Assembly (NCBI GenBank): GCA_011455275.1
Contig: CP015028.1
Span: 1,152,911 to 1,216,910 of the forward strand
From: Pasteurellaceae bacterium Orientalotternb1
GTDB lineage: Bacteria > Pseudomonadota > Gammaproteobacteria > Enterobacterales > Pasteurellaceae
DNA: 64,000 nucleotides
Direction of reading: 5' to 3'
Made by a program: the position numbers and the translations under genes. How positions within the stretch are numbered: position 1 is the first letter of the stretch; every line of letters starts with the position of its first letter. Under the pieces are notes generated by a model. That model saw nothing but the letters and a program-made list of their open reading frames with translations. It had not been told where the DNA came from and did not search any database. Below, piece after piece: positions 38,077-49,657 of the stretch.

Positions 38077-39081
38077 TTATTTATTGCCTTTAATGAGAGC
38101 CTCTGCCTGTGTTGGAGATAACTCAATATGGTAGAACAATTTATAGAATTGTTGTATTTCAGGCACAAAAGCTTCAGGAGCGTTGCCTGCAAGTAAATGT
38201 TGCAACCATTTAATGCCAAGCAAGCGGTTTAAACTTGGTGGAGAGTCTAACCAACCAAATGGTTTGTTCGGAATCAGATACACTTTTTTCTGTTTCACTG
38301 CATCTAACGCTTGCCATTGTGGGTCAGTCCATACTTTTTGATAAAATTCAGGATATTGTGTAAAGATGATTTCAGGGTTCCACAATAGAATTTGTTCCAT
38401 TGAGACTTTAGATAATCCTTTATGATCACCTACCGCCACATTTCTCACCCCTGCAAGTTCCAGTGACTGTGTATGAATTGAACCCACAAAGCCCGTTTCT
38501 AAACCGTCAGCTCCTCGTGCCAAATAGGCTGTTTTTGCAAAATTTGGGGCTAAAGTGACCGCTTGTTGTAGTGTCTCTTCCGCGTAGTTTGCTAATTTTT
38601 CAGTTTCCGCAGATTTTCCGATGAGTTTACCGATTTCGTGCAAGAGTTCAGGCGTTCGAGTTAAATTTCCGTCAAGTAAAACGTAGGGAATTTGAGTTTG
38701 GGCTTGAGTCTTATGGGCTTGGTCGATGTAATTTGGGGAAATGTTACCAATATCAATAATTAAGTTTGGATTGAGAGCAAGAATTTTTTCAGGAGAAAGA
38801 GTGCTATTTTTGCCAGAGACTTTCCCTAAGGTTTCCAATTTTTGGAACGACTCAGGAAAAAATTTTCCTGCAGGAGAATTCATTCTAAACCCTGCAAGTC
38901 CCGCTAATTTTTCAGGTGCAACGGCAAGTAATACCACATCAGTTGGATTGCCCGCACTGATGATTTTTTCTACTTTTTCAGGAGCTGGCATTTCGCCTAC
39001 GGTCACACTAATTGGTGTGGATTGTGCAAGTAACAGGGAAGAAAAAAATAAGGTAGAAACGAGGGCGAGAAGTTTTTTCAT
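38077..39081 (-). CDS. molA: Periplasmic metal-oxyanion binding protein, MolA-like
   Basis: 334 residues, signal peptide MKKLLALVSTLFFSSLLLAQ, then a class III (helical-hinge) binding protein of the FecB/BtuF type: VEKIISAGNPTDVVLLAVAP, SPEKILALNPNLIIDIG, a C-terminal GWLDSPPSLNRLLGIKWL. No lipobox Cys. First gene of the operon; GGGGAC ribosome-binding site. The fold is shared by iron-siderophore, cobalamin and molybdate binders. The ModE operator upstream argues for molybdate or tungstate. An uptake word lies inside the gene near 38560. Confidence 0.75.
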   Translation of the reverse strand: MKKLLALVSTLFFSSLLLAQSTPISVTVGEMPAPEKVEKIISAGNPTDVVLLAVAPEKLAGLAGFRMNSPAGKFFPESFQKLETLGKVSGKNSTLSPEKILALNPNLIIDIGNISPNYIDQAHKTQAQTQIPYVLLDGNLTRTPELLHEIGKLIGKSAETEKLANYAEETLQQAVTLAPNFAKTAYLARGADGLETGFVGSIHTQSLELAGVRNVAVGDHKGLSKVSMEQILLWNPEIIFTQYPEFYQKVWTDPQWQALDAVKQKKVYLIPNKPFGWLDSPPSLNRLLGIKWLQHLLAGNAPEAFVPEIQQFYKLFYHIELSPTQAEALIKGNK

Positions 39082-39096
39082 AATGTCCCCTTATTT

Positions 39097-39119
39097 GTTA
39101 TGTAGGTGAATATATAGCG
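39097..39119 (-). promoter_or_regulatory. ModE box before the molABC-like operon
   Basis: On the minus strand: CGCTATATA, six bases, TACATAAC. As I recall it, the E. coli modABC operator has CGTTATAT and TACATAACG at the same spacing, so the match is close in both halves and in the spacer (TTCACC against GTCGCC). The box overlaps a possible -10 (TATATA; weak -35 TTCAGA 17 bases upstream) and ends 15 bases from the molA ATG. It would let ModE repress the operon when molybdate is plentiful. Confidence 0.72.
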
Positions 39120-39160
39120 TTAAGCGTAAACAATCTGAAATTATTTTGCAAGAAGACATC

Positions 39161-39196
39161 AAATAAAAAAATAGCTTGGTTGAGAACCAAGCTATT
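39161..39196 (-). terminator. Intrinsic terminator of prmB
   Basis: AATAGCTTGGTT (39170-39181), GAG, AACCAAGCTATT (39185-39196). On the minus strand the stem is followed by a run of Ts (39161-39170). It separates prmB from molA. Confidence 0.9.
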
Positions 39197-39205
39197 GATG
39201 AATAT

Positions 39206-40150
39206 TTAGCGAAACAGGTGACGATTCGCCATAAGTTGTTGTTTTGTCAGGCTAAATACGCCTAAGCCACCGTGTTTAAATTCGAGCCAGTTAAATGGCA
39301 CAGTTGGGAATTGTTCAATGAGATGCACCATACTGTTGCCCACTTCACATACCAATACGCCATTGTCTGACAAGTAATCCGCCGCTTGTGCCAAAATACG
39401 TTTGGTGATGTCTAAGCCGTCCACGCCAGAACCAAGAGCCATTTCTGGCTCGTGGTGAAACTCCTCTGGCATCGTTTCCAGATCTTCTAAATCTACATAC
39501 GGTGGGTTGGTGATAATCAGATCGTATTGATCTTGCGGTAAGCTGTTGAATAAATCCGATTGCAACGGGAACACTTGCTGTGCCATATTATGTCGGTCGA
39601 TATTGATTTCCGCCACATTTAACGCATCGACAGAGAGATCAACCGCATCAATTTCTGCGTGCGGAAAACGTTCGGCACAAGCAATCGCAATGCAGCCGCT
39701 GCCCGTACACAAATCCAAAATGCGTTTTGGCTCGGTGCGTAAAATGCCCGTAAAGCCTTCACGGATCAGTTCACCAATTGGCGAACGTGGAATAATCACC
39801 CGCCCATCTACATAAAATTCCAAACCGCAGAACCACGCTGAATTTGTCAAATACGCTACTGGTTTACGCAAGCCCAAACGCTGCTGCACCATATCAATAA
39901 TGCGTAATTTTTCCGTTTGGGTTAGGTTAGATTGATACAGTTTTTCAGGCACATCAATAGGCAATGCTAGGGCACTGAGAACCAGCTGATTCGCTTCATC
40001 CCACGCATTATCGTGCCCGTGTCCGTAGTAGAGATCAGAAGCATTAAAATAGCTATATGCCCAACGCATCATATCCAAAATCGTTTTTAAATCTTGCTCC
40101 ACAGGCGATTGAGCAATGTCATCGAGTAATTCAAGGTTGTATTCAAACAT
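39206..40150 (-). CDS. prmB: 50S ribosomal protein L3 glutamine methyltransferase PrmB
   Basis: N5-glutamine methyltransferase for ribosomal protein L3. 314 residues; N-terminal helical domain, then motif [17 protein letters not shown] (about 140), the catalytic NPPY motif in [20 protein letters not shown] (near 205), and [19 protein letters not shown]. The C-terminus [15 protein letters not shown] is typical of PrmB and separates it from PrmC. Divergent from smrB, as in many gammaproteobacteria. Confidence 0.95.
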   Translation of the reverse strand: MFEYNLELLDDIAQSPVEQDLKTILDMMRWAYSYFNASDLYYGHGHDNAWDEANQLVLSALALPIDVPEKLYQSNLTQTEKLRIIDMVQQRLGLRKPVAYLTNSAWFCGLEFYVDGRVIIPRSPIGELIREGFTGILRTEPKRILDLCTGSGCIAIACAERFPHAEIDAVDLSVDALNVAEINIDRHNMAQQVFPLQSDLFNSLPQDQYDLIITNPPYVDLEDLETMPEEFHHEPEMALGSGVDGLDITKRILAQAADYLSDNGVLVCEVGNSMVHLIEQFPTVPFNWLEFKHGGLGVFSLTKQQLMANRHLFR

Positions 40151-40237
40151 AAATGATCCTTGTAGAAAAATTTGCCGATTTATACCACATTTCCGTTTAT
40201 GTTAGAATGCACGCCGACAAATTTAGAAGGAAAAATG

Positions 40238-40771
40238 ATGATTGAAACTGATGATTTTGCGTTATTTCAAGATGCGGTAAAAGGCACGAAGAAGATCGAA
40301 CAAAATACCTTTGTGCCGAAAACAGAGCCGAAAAAGAAGGTAAGTGAAGTTCGGGCTCAAAAAGAACACGCCGATACGTTGTTCTATTTTTCTGACGAAT
40401 ATGAACCGCTGCTAACCGAAGAGAATGAGAAAGTTCGCTATCGGCGGGAAGATGTTGATCCTTATATTTTGAAGCAGCTGCGTCGTGGCGATTTTCACCC
40501 TGAGCTGTTTTTGGATCTGCATGGCTTAACCCGTGAACAAGCCAAAAAAGAGTTGGCGAGTTTGATTTTAGCCTGCGAGCGGGAACGAGTCTATTGTGCC
40601 AGTATTATGACAGGCTACGGCACTAAAGCGTTGAAATATCAAATCCCACGCTGGTTGGTGCAGCACCCAAAAGTAATTGCTTTGCACCAAGCTCCAAGAG
40701 AATGGGGCGGCGATGCTGCGATTTTAATTCTAATTGAACAGCCGAGAAATAATGAAGAGTTTCGTCGTTGA
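40238..40771 (+). CDS. smrB: Ribosome rescue endonuclease SmrB
   Basis: Smr-domain nuclease that cleaves mRNA at collided ribosomes. 177 residues (E. coli 183). N-terminal ALFQDAVKGTKKIEQNT region, then the Smr domain with LFLDLHGLTREQAKKEL and SIMTGYGTKALK, where many Smr proteins have HGHG or TGKG, and HQAPREWGGDAAILILIE. Start 40238 is 7 bases from AGAAGG; ATG 40235 is nearly as good; the 40172 start is rejected. Confidence 0.92.
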   Translation: MIETDDFALFQDAVKGTKKIEQNTFVPKTEPKKKVSEVRAQKEHADTLFYFSDEYEPLLTEENEKVRYRREDVDPYILKQLRRGDFHPELFLDLHGLTREQAKKELASLILACERERVYCASIMTGYGTKALKYQIPRWLVQHPKVIALHQAPREWGGDAAILILIEQPRNNEEFRR

Positions 40772-40789
40772 TGAAGGGGGATAAAGCGA

Positions 40790-40820
40790 GAAAGGAGAGT
40801 AGATTTATCACTCTCCTTTC
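40790..40820. terminator. Bidirectional terminator smrB/COG4315
   Basis: GAAAGGAGAGT (40790-40800) pairs with ACTCTCCTTTC (40810-40820), an 11-bp stem between convergent genes, followed by TGATTTT. Confidence 0.8.
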
Positions 40821-40838
40821 TGATTTTAAGGGAACTGT

Positions 40839-41216
40839 TTAAGGCTTAGCAACTTTCCAAATATTTTTGAAACCGTCGCCATTTTTTTCGCCTGCTTTAG
40901 TATCTTTCACAAAATAATAAAGTGGAGATCCTTTATAAGCCCATTGTTTGATGCCGTCATTACGTTCAATGATGGAGTAATCATCTGTGGCTTTTTCTCC
41001 TTCGGCAACGACAAACGGTGGCCAGTTTGCAGCACAAGCATCGTAGCAAGTAGATTTTCCGCTGCCAACTTCGTCTTTATCAAAAGTGTATAAGGTTTTT
41101 CCATTAACACCCGTTAAGGCTCCGCCCATCACATTGGCAGGTTGCGTTTGAGCAAATAAACTCACAGAAACGACACTGCTACATAATAACGCAGTGAATT
41201 GGTTTATAAGTTTCAT
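40839..41216 (-). CDS. Secreted COG4315-type protein (Yx(FWY)xxD repeats)
   Basis: 125 residues with a signal peptide ending near LFAQ (residue 23). Contains GKTLYTFDKDEVGSGKSTCYDACAANWPP and SPLYYFVKDTKAGEKNGDGF, the paired Yx(F/W/Y)xxD motifs and the CxxxC-like pair seen in this family of small periplasmic or surface proteins of unknown function. No lipobox is clear. Monocistronic. Confidence 0.8.
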   Translation of the reverse strand: MKLINQFTALLCSSVVSVSLFAQTQPANVMGGALTGVNGKTLYTFDKDEVGSGKSTCYDACAANWPPFVVAEGEKATDDYSIIERNDGIKQWAYKGSPLYYFVKDTKAGEKNGDGFKNIWKVAKP

Positions 41217-41402
41217 CTTAATTTCCTCTTTTGTTAAAAAAATGTTGTGGAAAAAAGTATAGATAAGTGAAAATTTTTTTCAACATTTTAATACTAGCCG
41301 TTACAATAGCCAGCGTTTTACTTTGTTTATCGCCAATGAATGTTGTGTGAAAAAGTAACTCGCTGTTTGTATTAAGGATTACATTTCTTTTAAGGAGAAC
41401 CA

Positions 41403-42266
41403 ATGTTAGAACTAATGTTAGCGGTACTATGTAGTGTATCGGTTGGGATTTTGATTAAAATTGCTCGCTCAAAAGGGGTAACAATCGCCCAGAGTATTGC
41501 GGTCAACTACATTGTTGCGACAGCAATGTGTTATTTCTTGCTCAAGCCAGATTTTAAAGGGCAAACGATGGTGGAAATCGTGAGCAATAATCCGTCTTCC
41601 TATCTGTTCTTTGCTCTTGGTATTTTATTGCCAACGGTGTTCCTAATTCAAGCTAAAGCACTTGAATTTGCGGGAATTATTCGTACTGATGCCGCCCAAC
41701 GCCTTTCGCTTTTCCTGCCGATCTTAGCCGCATTTACCCTTTTCGGTGAAGCATTCAATTCCCATAAATTTATGGCACTATTACTTGCCTTTGCCGCACT
41801 TGGCTGTTTATTGTGGAAAAGCAATGAAGGTATGGGCAACAACGGTAAAACCGCATTGATTAGTTTAGCGTTAGTGTGGGTCGGTTTTGGGGTGATCGAC
41901 ATTCTATTCAAACAGATGGCAAAAAGTGGTTCTGCATTTCCGCTTACCTTGTTGATTTCCTTCATTGGTGCGGGCTGTGTGATGTTTATTTACCTATTGT
42001 TGAAACGCACCCAATGGCATATTCCAAGTGTGCTGACAGGGTTATTATTAGGTGTGCTTAACTTCGGTAATATTCTTTTTTATATCAAAGCTCACCAAGC
42101 GATGAAAGACGATCCAACCTTAGTGTTTACTGGAATGAACTTAGGGGTGATCTGCTTAGGTACACTCGCTGGTGCTTTCTTATTTAAAGAGAAAATTCAT
42201 AAAATCAACTATTTGGGTGTGGTGATTGCAGTTATTGCGATTGTTTGTTTATTTTATTGGAGATAA
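41403..42266 (+). CDS. DMT-superfamily (EamA-like) transporter
   Basis: 287 residues with about ten membrane helices in two homologous halves (each about 140 residues). Near the end of the first half QAKALEFAGIIRTDAAQRLSLFLPILAAF, and near the end of the second AHQAMKDDPTLVFTGMNLGVICLGTLAGAFLFKEKI, occupy the EamA positions. Substrate unknown. AAGGAGAACC precedes ATG 41403. The 186-base gap to the divergent COG4315 gene holds no gene. Confidence 0.8.
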   Translation: MLELMLAVLCSVSVGILIKIARSKGVTIAQSIAVNYIVATAMCYFLLKPDFKGQTMVEIVSNNPSSYLFFALGILLPTVFLIQAKALEFAGIIRTDAAQRLSLFLPILAAFTLFGEAFNSHKFMALLLAFAALGCLLWKSNEGMGNNGKTALISLALVWVGFGVIDILFKQMAKSGSAFPLTLLISFIGAGCVMFIYLLLKRTQWHIPSVLTGLLLGVLNFGNILFYIKAHQAMKDDPTLVFTGMNLGVICLGTLAGAFLFKEKIHKINYLGVVIAVIAIVCLFYWR

Positions 42267-42414
42267 ATTTTATCTTGAACACTTATGGGAGAGGGCTAAC
42301 AAGCGGTTAGATTCTGCCAATTTTTTGCAAATGCCCTATCCCTGATTTCGCTTAACGAAGCTCAAGTCTGTCCTTTCTCCGCAAGCGGGGTAAGGATGGT
42401 AATGAAGGTATAAA

Positions 42415-44629
42415 ATGAAAAACCTCAAACAATATGGTCAGAATTATGTAAATTGGGTATTACGATTGGGCAAGGAACGTGCAGCGTTATTTGGTTTTGT
42501 TGTGTTATCGCTGTTTGCCATTGGTTTGCAATCTCTGTTAAGTTTCTTGACAACGGGATATGTTCCTTCCGAAGACATTTTACGATCTATCGCCTTTGGC
42601 TTGATTTCTGCACCGTTTACGCTCTATTTTTTCAATTTGGTGGTTGAAAAACTAGAGCGTTCTCGTCTTCGATTGCAAGAATCGCTCAATGATCTTTCAT
42701 TACTACGTGAACAAGATGCTCGTTTAAATGTTGAGTTAGAACAAACAGCATCTTTTTTACGTTCTTTCTTTGATGCGTCGCCCGATTTGATTTTCTATCG
42801 TGATGATAAAGGTCGCTTTTTGGGATGCAACCGTGCAATGGAGCTACTCACAGGAAAGTCAGAGAAAGAGCTAATCAATTTAACCCCACGAGATATTTAT
42901 TCAAAAGAAGCTGCAAAACTCATACTTTCAACGGATCGCGATACCTTTATCAGTAATACTGGCGTAACGTATGAACAATGGATCCGCTATCCCAATAATA
43001 AATTAGCTTGCTTTGAAATTCGTAAAGTGCCGTATTATGACAGAGTAAAAAAACTCCATTGCATTATTGGATTTGGACGGGATATTACAGAACGCAAACG
43101 CTACCAAGATATCATTGAAAAAAATAGCCGTGATAAAACGACGTTGATGGCAACAATCAGTCATGAGCTTCGTACCCCACTCAACGGCATTATCGGTTTG
43201 AGCCAAATTCTTCTGGAAGGTGAATTGTCTCAGCAACAGCGAGAATATCTCAAAACGATTAACATCAGTGCGGTGTCGCTAGGACATATTTTCAATGACA
43301 TTATTGATTTGGAAAAAATTGATAGCCGTCGCATCGAGCTTTTCCCAAAAGAGATCGAGTTTTCACAATTGATCAGCAATATTAGCCATTTTGCAAATTT
43401 AATGGCTGAACAGAAAAATATTCGTTTTCATATTCAATATGAGCAAGACTTACCGCATTTTATTTATGTGGATAACGCCCGTTTGAGCCAAATTTTATGG
43501 AATTTAGTGAGCAATGCGGTGAAATTCACGCCTGCAGGTGGAAACATTTACCTAAATGTGGTGCGTTACGATCACGATCACTTTGGTTTTGTCCTAAGAG
43601 ACACGGGCATTGGCATTAAGAAAAGTGAGCAACGTAAAATTTTTGCGATGTTTTACCAAGCCACTTCGGTTGATGGTAAAAAGGTTGCTGGCAGTGGCAT
43701 TGGCTTGGCTATTTCAAAACGTATTGCGAAATTAATGGGCGGTGATTTAACCGTGGAAAGTGAAGCAGGACAAGGTGCAACTTTTACCCTCACCATTCAA
43801 GCTAACGAAGTCGCTCCACAACAGGAAATGGCACTTAGTAAGCACGCCTTAAAAGTCTTGTTGGTGGAAGACATTGAAGTCAATATCGTGGTGGCGAAAG
43901 CGATGTTGGCAAAATTTGGCTGTGAAGTGGACGTAGCAATGAGCGGGGCAGAAGCCTTTGAATTATTTGAGAAAAATAGCTACGACTTGATCTTACTCGA
44001 TATTCAACTGCCAGATACCACAGGCTTCGAGATTGCCAAAAAATTGCGAGAGCGTTATGAAGAAGGCGAAGTCGATTATTTACCACTGTTAGTCGCTTTG
44101 ACGGCAAATATCATTCAAACCAAAAGCGAATATCAACAGCAAGGAATGGATGATGTGCTGCGTAAACCACTTTCTTTGGAAGCCTTAGCGAGCTGTTTAA
44201 ATAGTCATTTTGACGAAGGCTTTTTGGAAAATTCTTTTGAAAACCGACCGCTTGTTGAGCCTGTCCAAACATTGGATTTGCCTTTTGATCGTCGCATTCT
44301 GAGTGAACTCATTGATGTGATGGGAAAAAATGCGGTGCTTGCTAATTTCGAGTTGTTCGCTAAATTAATGCCCGATTATCTCACTAATCTCAATCGCTAT
44401 TTGAGCGAGTGGCAAGCGGAAGATAATGCGACAAACCGCAAACTCACAGCAGATGAAGCACATAAAATCAAAGGGGCGTTAGCATCTGTGGGTTTGGTCA
44501 AATTACAGAAAGTCGCTCAACTCGCTCAAACAGACAACGGTGAAACGTGGAAAAACGGTATCGCCAATTGGGTTGAACAACTGCAGCATTGGCAAAGTGA
44601 TTTACAACAAGCAACGGAGTGGGTGAAAA

Positions 44630-44640
<11 letters not shown>
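42415..44640 (+). CDS. arcB: Aerobic respiration control hybrid sensor kinase ArcB
   Basis: Inner-membrane sensor of quinone redox state that phosphorylates ArcA. 741 residues: two N-terminal helices (about 20-85), coiled linker, PAS domain (about 110-225), HisKA with [10 protein letters not shown] (His about 250), HATPase ([26 protein letters not shown]), receiver (LLVEDIEVN; phospho-Asp about 529 in LILLDIQLP) and an Hpt domain ([14 protein letters not shown], His about 683). Unlike H. influenzae ArcB, which is shorter, the full relay is present. The end overlaps anmK by 11 bases. Confidence 0.94.
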
Positions 44641-46734
<2,094 letters not shown>

Positions 46735-46740
46735 CGGTAA

Positions 46741-47469
46741 TCATCGTTTTGCTGCTTTTTCCGCAGCCGTGAGCATTCCTCGCAGTAAATTTAATTCATT
46801 GGTTTCAAGCTCCGCCCGTTGATATAAACGGCGGAGCTTGTGCATTACGCCGTCATTGCGGATAAAGCCGAGTTCTTTATACAACCGCTCCGTATGGTTG
46901 AAAAAATGTGCTAAAGCCTCTGCGGTTGGGTGCTCTACAAGCGGTCGGTTCCGCAGATTTTTTTGCAAATCGTCAGCCGCCAGCCACGCCATTCGAATTT
47001 CGTAACTCACCAACTGCACCGCCATGGCTAAATTAAGTGAGCCGTATTCAGGGTTGGTTGGAATATTCAAATGATAATGGCACTTCAACAGTTCTTCGTT
47101 GGTCAGCCCAACTCGCTCTCGTCCAAACACAATCGCCACTTTGCCTTGTATTGCTCGAGAAATAGCCAGCTCGCCACAAGCTCTTGGCTCAATCAGTGTG
47201 CTTTGTAAATGGCGAAGCCTGGCACTGGTACCGATGACAAGCTGACAGTCAGCCACCGCTTCATCAAAAGTCGCCACAGTTTCAGCATTGTCTAGCAGAT
47301 CTTTTGCCCCCGCTGACAGTGCTTCCGCTTGTTCGTCAATGGGTTGTTTGGGGGCAACAAGCCGCAGATGTTTTAGCCCCATGGTTTTCATTGCCCGAGC
47401 AGCGGATCCAATATTGCCACTGTGGGAGGTTTCAATCAGGATAATTTGGATTTGTTCGAGTAAATTCAT
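46741..47469 (-). CDS. trmJ: tRNA (cytidine/uridine-2'-O-)-methyltransferase TrmJ
   Basis: SPOUT-class 2'-O-methyltransferase for tRNA position 32. 242 residues. Knot motifs: SGNIGSAARAMKTMGLKHL, VFGRERVGLTNEEL and IPTNPEYGSLNLAMAVQLVSYE; a C-terminal helical extension follows (about 165-242). Convergent with murQ. An uptake word is embedded near 46936. Confidence 0.94.
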   Translation of the reverse strand: MNLLEQIQIILIETSHSGNIGSAARAMKTMGLKHLRLVAPKQPIDEQAEALSAGAKDLLDNAETVATFDEAVADCQLVIGTSARLRHLQSTLIEPRACGELAISRAIQGKVAIVFGRERVGLTNEELLKCHYHLNIPTNPEYGSLNLAMAVQLVSYEIRMAWLAADDLQKNLRNRPLVEHPTAEALAHFFNHTERLYKELGFIRNDGVMHKLRRLYQRAELETNELNLLRGMLTAAEKAAKR

Positions 47470-47587
47470 CGTAATCGCAATAATAGGAAAAAGCGTGCAA
47501 TTTTAGCATAAATTATAAATTTTGATTCTTTGCAGAATAAAAACGAAATGCTACACTTCGCTCCCATTTTTATCAGGAAGCCTTAAA

Positions 47588-48619
47588 ATGCAAATTAAAT
47601 TTAAATCTCTTGCCGCCGCACTTTGCTTGTTATCGCCGTTTTTTAGTACAAATGTACAGGCGGAAGGTAAACTTACGGTTTATTGCACAGTCCAAAATCA
47701 CGTTTGTGAGTCGATGACCAAAATATTCTCACAAAAATACAATGTTGAGACGCAATTTATTCATGGTGGCACAGGGACGATTTTTGGGCGGATTAAAGCG
47801 GAAAAAGCCAATCCGCAAGCAGACGTTTGGTATGGCGGTACGATTGAACCTCATTTTCAGGCAGGTCAGCTCGGTTTACTGGAAGCGTACCGCTCGCCAG
47901 CACAAGCGGATGTTCTACCGCAGTTCAAAAATTTAATCGAAAGTAATAAAGGTGAGTTCACTTCAATTATCTATTTGTTGGTACTTGGGTTTGGGGTGAA
48001 CACAGAGAAGTTAGAAAAATTAGGGGTTGAGGCACCGAAAAAGTGGGCGGATCTGCTCGACTCACGTCTAAAAGGCGAAGTGCAGTTGCCTGATCCACGC
48101 AGTTCAGGCACAACTTACAGCCTTATCGCTACATTGATTTCATTGTGGGGCGAAGAAAAAGCCTTTACTTTTTTGAAGCAGCTTGATCAAAACATTTCGC
48201 AATATGTGAAAAGCAGTCTCGTCACTGCCAATTTATCACGTGGTGAAAGTGCGGTGACAGTCGGCTTTGTACACAGTTATGTGACTGAAAAAGAAAAAGG
48301 TGCAGCCGTTGAAGCTATTCTGCCAGAAGACGGTGTGGGCTACGCATTAGGCGGTGCGAGCATTTTGAAAGGGGCACGTAATTTGGATAATGCCAAGTTA
48401 TTTATTGACTGGGTGCTGTCGAAAGATGCCCAAGAAATTCCGTGGCGTGAACATGGCGTATATCAAATTCCAACCAATGTAAAAGCAGAGATTGCCCCAC
48501 AATCGGTGAAGTTAGAGGGGGTAAAATTGGTGGAATTGGATTATGACCGTTTTGGCTCAAGTGAAGAAGGTAAACGTTTGATTGATAAATGGTTGAAGGA
48601 CGTGAAACTCGCAAAATAG
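47588..48619 (+). CDS. AfuA/FbpA-type periplasmic binding protein (solitary)
   Basis: 343 residues; signal peptide ending in VQAEG (about 25), then an ABC binding protein of the FbpA/AfuA class: LTVYCTVQNHVCESMTKIFSQKY, FIHGGTGTIFGRIKAEKANPQADVWYGG, LPDPRSSGTTYSL, EIPWREHGVYQIPTN. AfuA was named for iron, but A. pleuropneumoniae AfuA is known to bind hexose phosphates, and the SGT / HGGTGT stretches would suit that. No permease or ATPase follows: an inverted uptake-word hairpin and agaR come next. ATG 47588 has AGGAAG upstream. Confidence 0.75.
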   Translation: MQIKFKSLAAALCLLSPFFSTNVQAEGKLTVYCTVQNHVCESMTKIFSQKYNVETQFIHGGTGTIFGRIKAEKANPQADVWYGGTIEPHFQAGQLGLLEAYRSPAQADVLPQFKNLIESNKGEFTSIIYLLVLGFGVNTEKLEKLGVEAPKKWADLLDSRLKGEVQLPDPRSSGTTYSLIATLISLWGEEKAFTFLKQLDQNISQYVKSSLVTANLSRGESAVTVGFVHSYVTEKEKGAAVEAILPEDGVGYALGGASILKGARNLDNAKLFIDWVLSKDAQEIPWREHGVYQIPTNVKAEIAPQSVKLEGVKLVELDYDRFGSSEEGKRLIDKWLKDVKLAK

Positions 48620-48638
48620 TTTGTTTCATTAGTGCGTA

Positions 48639-48684
48639 ACAAGCGGTCAGATTTGCAAAAAATATTGCGGATCTGACCGCTTGT
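48639..48684 (+). terminator. Inverted uptake-word hairpin before agaR
   Basis: ACAAGCGGTCAGAT (48639-48652) pairs with ATCTGACCGCTTGT (48671-48684), 14 bp. It ends the binding-protein transcript. Confidence 0.75.
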
Positions 48685-48698
48685 CATTTGTAAATTTA

Positions 48699-48714
48699 TG
48701 TGATCTCGTTCACA
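48699..48714 (+). promoter_or_regulatory. CRP-cAMP binding site before agaR
   Basis: TGTGA, TCTCGT, TCACA: both half-sites match the CRP core perfectly, with A/T-rich flanks (AAATTTA and TTTTT). It is 99 bases before the agaR start and implies catabolite control of agaR and perhaps the whole cluster. Confidence 0.75.
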
Positions 48715-48721
48715 TTTTTGA

Positions 48722-48746
48722 ATGCTTTCGTTTTATTTTTGTTTTT
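48722..48746 (+). promoter_or_regulatory. Probable AgaR operator
   Basis: CTTTCGTTTTATTTTTG and the bases after it match the E. coli AgaR consensus as I recall it (core TTTCRTTTYRTTTY) at nearly every position. Eight bases after the CRP site and about 67 before agaR. An inverted CGAAAG lies 22 bases downstream (48769-48774). A TATAGT -10-like box is at 48755-48760. Suggests autoregulation. Confidence 0.6.
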
Positions 48747-48812
48747 GCTTATTTTATAGTTGATTCGAAAGTAATTGAAGTCTGTGGTAGTTACTTGATG
48801 TTAGGAGAGAAA

Positions 48813-49574
48813 ATGAAAAGCAGCGTTGAAAGACGTTCCGATATTTTGGCTCTGTTGCAGCAAACCAATAGCCAACGGGTTGAAGTGCTTGCACAGCATT
48901 TTGGTGTGTCAAGTGTGACCATCCGTAGTGATTTGAATGCTCTTGAACAACAAGGCTATATCACACGATCCCACGGTTTTGCGGTGCTGAAATCGCGCCT
49001 GATTGCGGAGCTTTCCATCGCTGACAAACGCAATCATTATCCTGAACTGAAGCAGCGAATCGGTAAAATTGCCGCAACATTGTTACACAATGGTGAACGG
49101 ATCATTTTGGATTCAGGGACGACAACGAAAGCAATCGTAAGTTATATTGATAGTCTTAATTTGACGGTTTTGACAAATGGGCTAGATGTTGCGATGGCAC
49201 TGGTGGCCTGCCCGAATGTGGAAGTAAGAATGACGGGTGGTGTATTACGCAAAAATGCAATGTCATTTTCAGGGGTAATGGCGGATAATAACTTGCGTTA
49301 TAACCGTTTTGATAAGGTCTTTCTTGGTGTTGATGGTTTTGATTTGCATAAAGGTGTGACCACTTTTAATGAACAAGAAGCTCATCTCAATCGTTTAATG
49401 TGTGAGGCAGCGGATCAGGTGATTGTAGTCACTGATTCAAGCAAATTCGGGCAATACAGCGATTTTGTGATTTGCCAAGCGAACCAAATTGATGTTCTGG
49501 TGACTGACGATCAACTTCCGAGAAATTATCACGAATACCTTGAAAACGCAGGGGTTACCGTGTTGATTGCGTAA
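48813..49574 (+). CDS. agaR: DeoR-family repressor AgaR
   Basis: 253 residues. N-terminal winged helix (RRSDILALLQQTNSQRVEVL; FGVSSVTIRSDLNALEQQGYITRSHG) and a DeoR sugar-phosphate sensor domain (IILDSGTTTKAIVSYI, LTNGLDVAMAL, MTGGVLRKNAMSFSG, FLGVDGF, VTDSSKFGQ). AGGAGAG precedes ATG 48813; the longer frame from 48681 crosses the CRP and operator sites and is rejected. It opens the amino-sugar cluster. Confidence 0.9.
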   Translation: MKSSVERRSDILALLQQTNSQRVEVLAQHFGVSSVTIRSDLNALEQQGYITRSHGFAVLKSRLIAELSIADKRNHYPELKQRIGKIAATLLHNGERIILDSGTTTKAIVSYIDSLNLTVLTNGLDVAMALVACPNVEVRMTGGVLRKNAMSFSGVMADNNLRYNRFDKVFLGVDGFDLHKGVTTFNEQEAHLNRLMCEAADQVIVVTDSSKFGQYSDFVICQANQIDVLVTDDQLPRNYHEYLENAGVTVLIA

Positions 49575-49657
49575 AACTTTGTTAGAACCCATTCTCCTCC
49601 CGCTTTGCGAGGGCAGAATTTCTCTCCTTCCCACTAATTTTTTATGAGGGAAGTAGC

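Noticed and set aside
36280-39081. Reading the ABC operon as an iron-siderophore or cobalamin importer
   Set aside because: The protein families allow it, but the ModE-type operator at the promoter and the known MolABC type favour molybdate or tungstate; no Fur box was seen there.
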